Part shown: piece by piece, positions 51,429 through 51,999 of the stretch
Layout of the letters: the number at the start of each line of letters is the position of its first letter
How positions within the stretch are numbered: position 1 is the first letter of the stretch
Assembly: GCA_002305075.1 (NCBI GenBank)
Contig: DBQC01000023.1
Location: forward strand, 1 to 51,999
Source: Ruminococcaceae bacterium UBA1404
GTDB lineage: Bacteria; Bacillota; Clostridia; Oscillospirales; Ruminococcaceae
Reading direction: 5' to 3'
Length of the DNA stretch: 51,999 nt
The notes under the pieces: model-generated
The model's database searches: none
What the model was told of the DNA's origin: nothing
Seen by the model: the letters and a program-made list of their open reading frames with translations, nothing else
Made by a program: the position numbers and the translations under genes

Positions 51429-51999
51429 ATGAAAATCAAGAAAATGTTTAGCATTGCCTTAGCGCTGCTTATGGTAGTTTCTGCTGTGCCTGGGCAGGCG
51501 CTGGCTTGGGAGCCGCGCTATATGGTTACCGTTAAGTATTTTGAAAAAAATCCTGGTAACTGGGGCGAAGATAAGCCACTTGCCGATAAGGGCGGAGACG
51601 ACCTCACGGGCTATGCGGCATCTGGCACATCGCTTAATGGCAATAGTTCTCTTTACACAGGGCGCAGCGGCCCCGGCACAACTGCCGTTAAAAAGAGCAT
51701 CCCCGGCTATGTGTATTACAGCACATTCCAAAACAAGTCAGTTAAGGTTAACTCCAACGACAACAATGTTATCAAGCTGTTTTACAGCAAGGCAGTCACC
51801 GTCACCTTCAGAAGTGCCGACACGACTAAGGGTACGGTTAACGGCGCCGGACCCGGCAACGCTCTTGTCGTGACCGGTGCACAAGGTTCATCCCTGTCCA
51901 CCCCCGGCATCACACGGGTTACCGGGTATGAGTTTGATAAGTGGACCACCGACCAGGCTGGTCTCTATCCGGCCACCATTCCCAGCAAATTCCCCGCTG
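51429..51999 (+). CDS. Secreted protein with InlB-B-like repeats, cut by the window edge
   Basis: At least 190 codons, open to the last base. Signal peptide MKIKKMFSIALALLMVVSAV followed by PGQALA, an AxA cleavage site. The mature part starts with a Tyr/Lys/Gly-rich stretch ending NDNNVIKLFYSK (the end of a MucBP/SHIRT-like beta domain), then VTVTFRSADTTKGTVNGAG and GYEFDKWTTD, which match the beta-grasp repeats common in large clostridial surface adhesins. Probably a long cell-wall-anchored or cell-surface adhesin; the anchor is beyond the edge. Codon use is less G+C-rich than its neighbours. Confidence 0.8.
   Translation, partial: MKIKKMFSIALALLMVVSAVPGQALAWEPRYMVTVKYFEKNPGNWGEDKPLADKGGDDLTGYAASGTSLNGNSSLYTGRSGPGTTAVKKSIPGYVYYSTFQNKSVKVNSNDNNVIKLFYSKAVTVTFRSADTTKGTVNGAGPGNALVVTGAQGSSLSTPGITRVTGYEFDKWTTDQAGLYPATIPSKFPA

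Overview
The window reads as pieces of at least two Gram-positive, anaerobic, spore-forming-type Clostridia joined end to end. Bases 1 to about 27,500 are low to moderate in G+C, rich in ATA/AGA codons, and carry Lachnospiraceae-like genes. From about 27,550 to the end the DNA is clearly G+C-rich (CGC/CGG, GCC and CTG codons) and carries core genes of an Oscillospirales-like endospore former (dpaAB, spoVG, cmk-plsC-ispH/rpsA). By hand count, 27301-27360 has 27 G+C of 60 and 27841-27900 has 37 of 60. The switch falls inside valS, at the stretch encoding the KMSKS motif. Two other seams also look like breakpoints: about 6003, where a solute-binding protein and Ku are both cut at their 5' ends, and about 24,910-24,940, where the front of a TIM-barrel gene runs into the back of a solute-binding protein gene. 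I cannot tell assembly error from real rearrangement without reads.

Layout, low-G+C part. 59-4601 (minus) is an ABC-2 export unit: lipoprotein, ATPase and double-length permease. 4699-6003 is a 5'-truncated lipoprotein-type solute-binding protein. 6002-7692 is a two-gene NHEJ module (Ku and the LigD-type ligase domain). A secreted SGNH esterase with a Big_2 domain (minus) and a GH43 glycosidase (plus) follow. Then come single-chain purL (minus), a LysR regulator (plus) and methylglyoxal synthase (minus). 16.27-26.15 kb is one long minus-strand catabolic cluster under a GntR/HutC-type regulator with a clear sigma-A promoter and palindromic operator. Reading downstream it encodes the GntR regulator, a broken TIM-barrel/solute-binding pair, two sugar ABC permeases, an SIS-domain protein, an FGGY kinase, an M20 amidohydrolase, an MBL-fold hydrolase, a threonine-synthase-like PLP enzyme and an SDR dehydrogenase. 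The substrate is not obvious; a sugar-amino-acid conjugate or modified amino sugar would fit.

Layout, high-G+C part. The 5' half of valS (minus) is divergent from two M16 peptidase-like genes (one with and one without the zinc motif), lgt, folD, rplU-rpmA, obgE, mrnC and two tandem YitT membrane proteins. An unlisted 49-residue Asn/Pro/Gln-rich peptide and murC lie on the minus strand. spoVG, dpaA and dpaB (late sporulation) come next, followed by an RpiR-type regulator, a BaiN/HI0933-like flavoprotein, cmk, plsC and an ispH-rpsA fusion. A DUF4358 lipoprotein, an MBOAT acyltransferase and a DHHW/AlgJ-like protein form a polysaccharide O-acylation unit. A secreted repeat protein runs off the right edge. 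No rRNA, tRNA, CRISPR array, IS element or prophage was recognised.
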